Notes under the pieces: model-generated
What the model was told of the DNA's origin: nothing
Database searches by the model: none
Seen by the model: the letters and a program-made list of their open reading frames with translations, nothing else
Program-made: the position numbers and the translations under genes
Origin: Amphritea atlantica
Lineage (GTDB): Bacteria; Pseudomonadota; Gammaproteobacteria; Pseudomonadales; Balneatricaceae
Assembly (NCBI GenBank): GCA_024397875.1
Contig: CP073344.1
Span: forward strand, 2,471,001-2,535,000
Direction of reading: 5' to 3'
DNA length: 64,000 nucleotides
Shown here: one piece after another, positions 62,464 through 64,000 of the stretch
Position numbering within the stretch: the stretch's first letter is position 1
Layout: every line of letters begins with the position of its first letter

Positions 62464-62895
62464 ATGCCTGAACACTACTTACGTCATCCGGCAGAGATTC
62501 CAATCCTGCTGTGCACGATACAAGAGTCTCGGCCCCAGAATCTGCGCCAGCAGTTAAACAGAGACTTCAGTCCGGGTGGGCTCAGCTGCCTTTCAGAAGC
62601 GTATATAACGCCGGGCTCCGCTATCGAAATAAGCGTCAGACTTTCTCACCCCGGCATGTCGGCTAACGGTCATGTCATCTGGTGCCAGCAGGAACAACCC
62701 GGTTTTCTTCTTGGCATTGGTTTCGATGACCCTGATCAGGCCTACAGCGTCCGCATGATTGAGCAGATCTGTCAGATTGAAAGCTACCGGCTAAAGCAAC
62801 TCAGAGATGGCCGCCAGCTCTCAGGTGAACAGGCAGCCGTTGAATGGATCAGGCTGCACGCGGCAGATTTTCCCGCCATCGGGCAGCTGCAATGA
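62464..62895 (+). CDS. PilZ domain protein
   Basis: 143 residues with GAGGTGCACT before the ATG. YLRHPAEIPI near 5-14 and DFSPGGLSCLS near 35-45 match the c-di-GMP-binding half-motifs (Arg cluster and D/N-x-S-x-x-G). The Arg cluster is reduced to one Arg followed by His-Pro, so nucleotide binding may be weak. HVIWCQQEQPGFLLGIGFDD near 73-92 completes the barrel. A short helical tail follows. It is a small c-di-GMP effector candidate and may connect to the HD-GYP protein at 4.2 kb, but they are far apart. Confidence 0.88.
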   Translation: MPEHYLRHPAEIPILLCTIQESRPQNLRQQLNRDFSPGGLSCLSEAYITPGSAIEISVRLSHPGMSANGHVIWCQQEQPGFLLGIGFDDPDQAYSVRMIEQICQIESYRLKQLRDGRQLSGEQAAVEWIRLHAADFPAIGQLQ

Positions 62896-62911
62896 TTAGC
62901 CTACAACATTC

Positions 62912-63148
62912 TTAAATATGATGTTCTGCAATAAAGTCATGCAGTGAATCGTAGCTCCAGTCACTGCCGTCAGGATGCTTATGGTCATGCTCATTAAGCT
63001 TTTCCATCATCTGCTTTACATTATCTCCCTTCTTACGCAGCCCCTGAACAAAATGCACCGCCTCATCAATCCGCTGCTGCATCTGTGCATCCACGCCACC
63101 GTCCCGCTCACCCTTTTTACGGATGCTAACTTTAATTCCCGGTTTCAT
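62912..63148 (-). CDS. Small hypothetical protein
   Basis: 78 residues from ATG 63148, favoured by AAGGAGAAACATAGC before it; a GTG six codons upstream is possible. The sequence has a basic N-terminus (KPGIKVSIRKKGER), a helical middle (QQRIDEAVHFVQGLRKKGDNVKQMMEKL) and a His-rich end (NEHDHKHPDGSDWSYDSLHDFIAEHH). No known family is recognised. The His and Asp-rich tail could bind metal. It converges on the PilZ gene. Confidence 0.65.
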   Translation of the reverse strand: MKPGIKVSIRKKGERDGGVDAQMQQRIDEAVHFVQGLRKKGDNVKQMMEKLNEHDHKHPDGSDWSYDSLHDFIAEHHI

Positions 63149-63224
63149 GCTATGTTTCTCCTTCACGCTCGACTTTTCTATAACGTTACCCCAGCACTCA
63201 GCAACTGAAAAGGGGCAGATTAAA

Positions 63225-64000
63225 ATGCAGTTAAAAGAACGGACTCTGAACCGGCCATTTACCCTTATCCTGATCGGTTTAATACTCTTAAGCGCTGGCT
63301 GTCAGCATATTACCAAAACTCAGGGGATAAATGAGCCCGCCACCGACGGGAAAACCGTTCCTGCTGACCAGACGGCCCATTCTAAACCGACTGAGCTCCA
63401 CCCCCTGAACGGTAAAATTATCGCCATCGCCACTGGCGAACCAGTCAGCCAGGCGGAACTGATCGAAACACTTCGTCATCGCCGCCTTGTGCTTGTCGGA
63501 GAGAAACACGATAACCCTGAACACCACGCGCGTGAGCTACTACTTCTGCAGGCCCTTCAAAACGGTCCCAAAACGCGGCTGGTGCTGGAGATGCTGGACG
63601 AGCAACAGAGCGGGAATATCAACACTCTGAGCAGCGCAAGCAGCGATACCGAAATCCGCAAACAACTCAACTGGAATGATCGTAACTGGCCCTGGCAGGA
63701 TTATGGACCACTGATCAGTACTGCCCTGAAAAATGGCAACCAGCTCAGGACAGGCAACCTGAGCAAACCGGTATTAATGCAGATCTACCAGAGCGGCGTG
63801 CCGGATCAGCCACGCCTGAGTACAGTCAGCGAGATTCCAGAGGCCATCAGAACAACAATCCGGCAACAGGTATATGAAAGCCACTGCCGGACGATGCCGA
63901 TAGATCAGATGGGACCGATGACTGATATTCAGATCAGCCGGGATGCCAGCATGGCGTACGCATTAACCCATCAACTCGGGGAACAGATGCAGGCGCTTCT
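63225..64000 (+). CDS. ChaN-like haem-binding lipoprotein (3' end cut by window edge)
   Basis: The first 258 residues are visible. A signal peptide ending in the lipobox LLSAGC (Cys near residue 26) marks it as a lipoprotein. The DUF399/ChaN part includes VLVGEKHDNPEHHARELLLLQAL near 93-115, where the Glu-x-His and His-His match the family, RLVLEMLDEQQSGNI and the WPWQDYGPLISTALKNG segment. ChaN binds haem in Campylobacter. The tail beyond 64000 is missing. Confidence 0.85.
   Translation, partial: MQLKERTLNRPFTLILIGLILLSAGCQHITKTQGINEPATDGKTVPADQTAHSKPTELHPLNGKIIAIATGEPVSQAELIETLRHRRLVLVGEKHDNPEHHARELLLLQALQNGPKTRLVLEMLDEQQSGNINTLSSASSDTEIRKQLNWNDRNWPWQDYGPLISTALKNGNQLRTGNLSKPVLMQIYQSGVPDQPRLSTVSEIPEAIRTTIRQQVYESHCRTMPIDQMGPMTDIQISRDASMAYALTHQLGEQMQAL

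Noticed and set aside
1..64000. tRNA, rRNA, CRISPR array, IS element, prophage or attachment site
   Set aside because: I looked for GTTCRANNC-type T-arms, regular spaced repeats, transposase motifs and phage genes and saw none.

Overview
The window reads as a chromosomal segment of a marine, heterotrophic gammaproteobacterium, probably of the Oceanospirillales (Amphritea/Neptunomonas/Marinobacterium-like). The basis is a tripartite TRAP transporter with a UspA partner, an Asp/Phe-ended trimeric porin, NhaC, RadD, HrpA, PpnN, a PutA without the DNA-binding domain, and a near-balanced base composition. Genus placement is inference. I see no rRNA, tRNA, IS element, prophage or CRISPR array. Coding density is high and genes sit in short operons separated by clear hairpin terminators.

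1-9.1 kb: a partial ornithine cyclodeaminase-family gene divergent from an AraC regulator; a two-gene unit pairing a ChrR-type cupin with an Nmad3-domain protein; a YbaK-type deacylase; a GAF/HD-GYP protein with a large insertion in the HD-GYP domain; a metallo-beta-lactamase phosphodiesterase; a small DUF1289 protein whose only sensible start is CTG; and a RecQ-family helicase. 9.1-10.5 kb: a DUF3422 membrane protein split by a one-base frameshift.

10.7-30.1 kb is a catabolic and transport district for amines and amino acids: amine:pyruvate aminotransferase plus succinate-semialdehyde dehydrogenase, a TRAP transporter (P-Q-M) with UspA, a gamma-glutamylputrescine oxidase-like FAD enzyme with an NhaC antiporter, and beta-alanine:pyruvate aminotransferase (bauA) with methylmalonate/malonate-semialdehyde dehydrogenase (mmsA). 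Three closely similar LysR regulators each sit divergent from one of these units (13.8, 18.3, 29.2 kb), which suggests local duplication of a regulator with retargeting. Interspersed are an EamA exporter, a stand-alone cyclic-nucleotide-binding protein, an immunity-like orphan and a periplasmic DNA ligase (LigE).

30-42 kb: NYN RNase-like protein, SDR, MlaA without a lipobox, a major porin, hrpA, a class II glutamine amidotransferase, bactofilin overlapping an M23 peptidase, AIM24, and an AEC transporter. 42-50.6 kb: thiolase, short PutA, ppnN, sirtuin, PIN-PhoH, yidD. 50.7-64 kb: a sodium/solute symporter-STAC protein that ends in a coiled coil instead of a kinase; MscS, RadD, a LysR/MFS pair, an SMI1 orphan, peroxiredoxin, a MarR-GNAT/azlC/azlD operon preceded by a near-perfect palindrome and a strict 15-bp tandem repeat; a 40-residue membrane peptide with its own ribosome-binding site and terminator; PilZ; a small unknown protein; and the start of a ChaN-like lipoprotein cut by the right edge.

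The most unusual items are the kinase-less SSS-STAC-coiled-coil protein, the in-frame pentapeptide-like repeat in front of the MarR-GNAT gene, the Nmad3/cupin pair and the tiny membrane protein.
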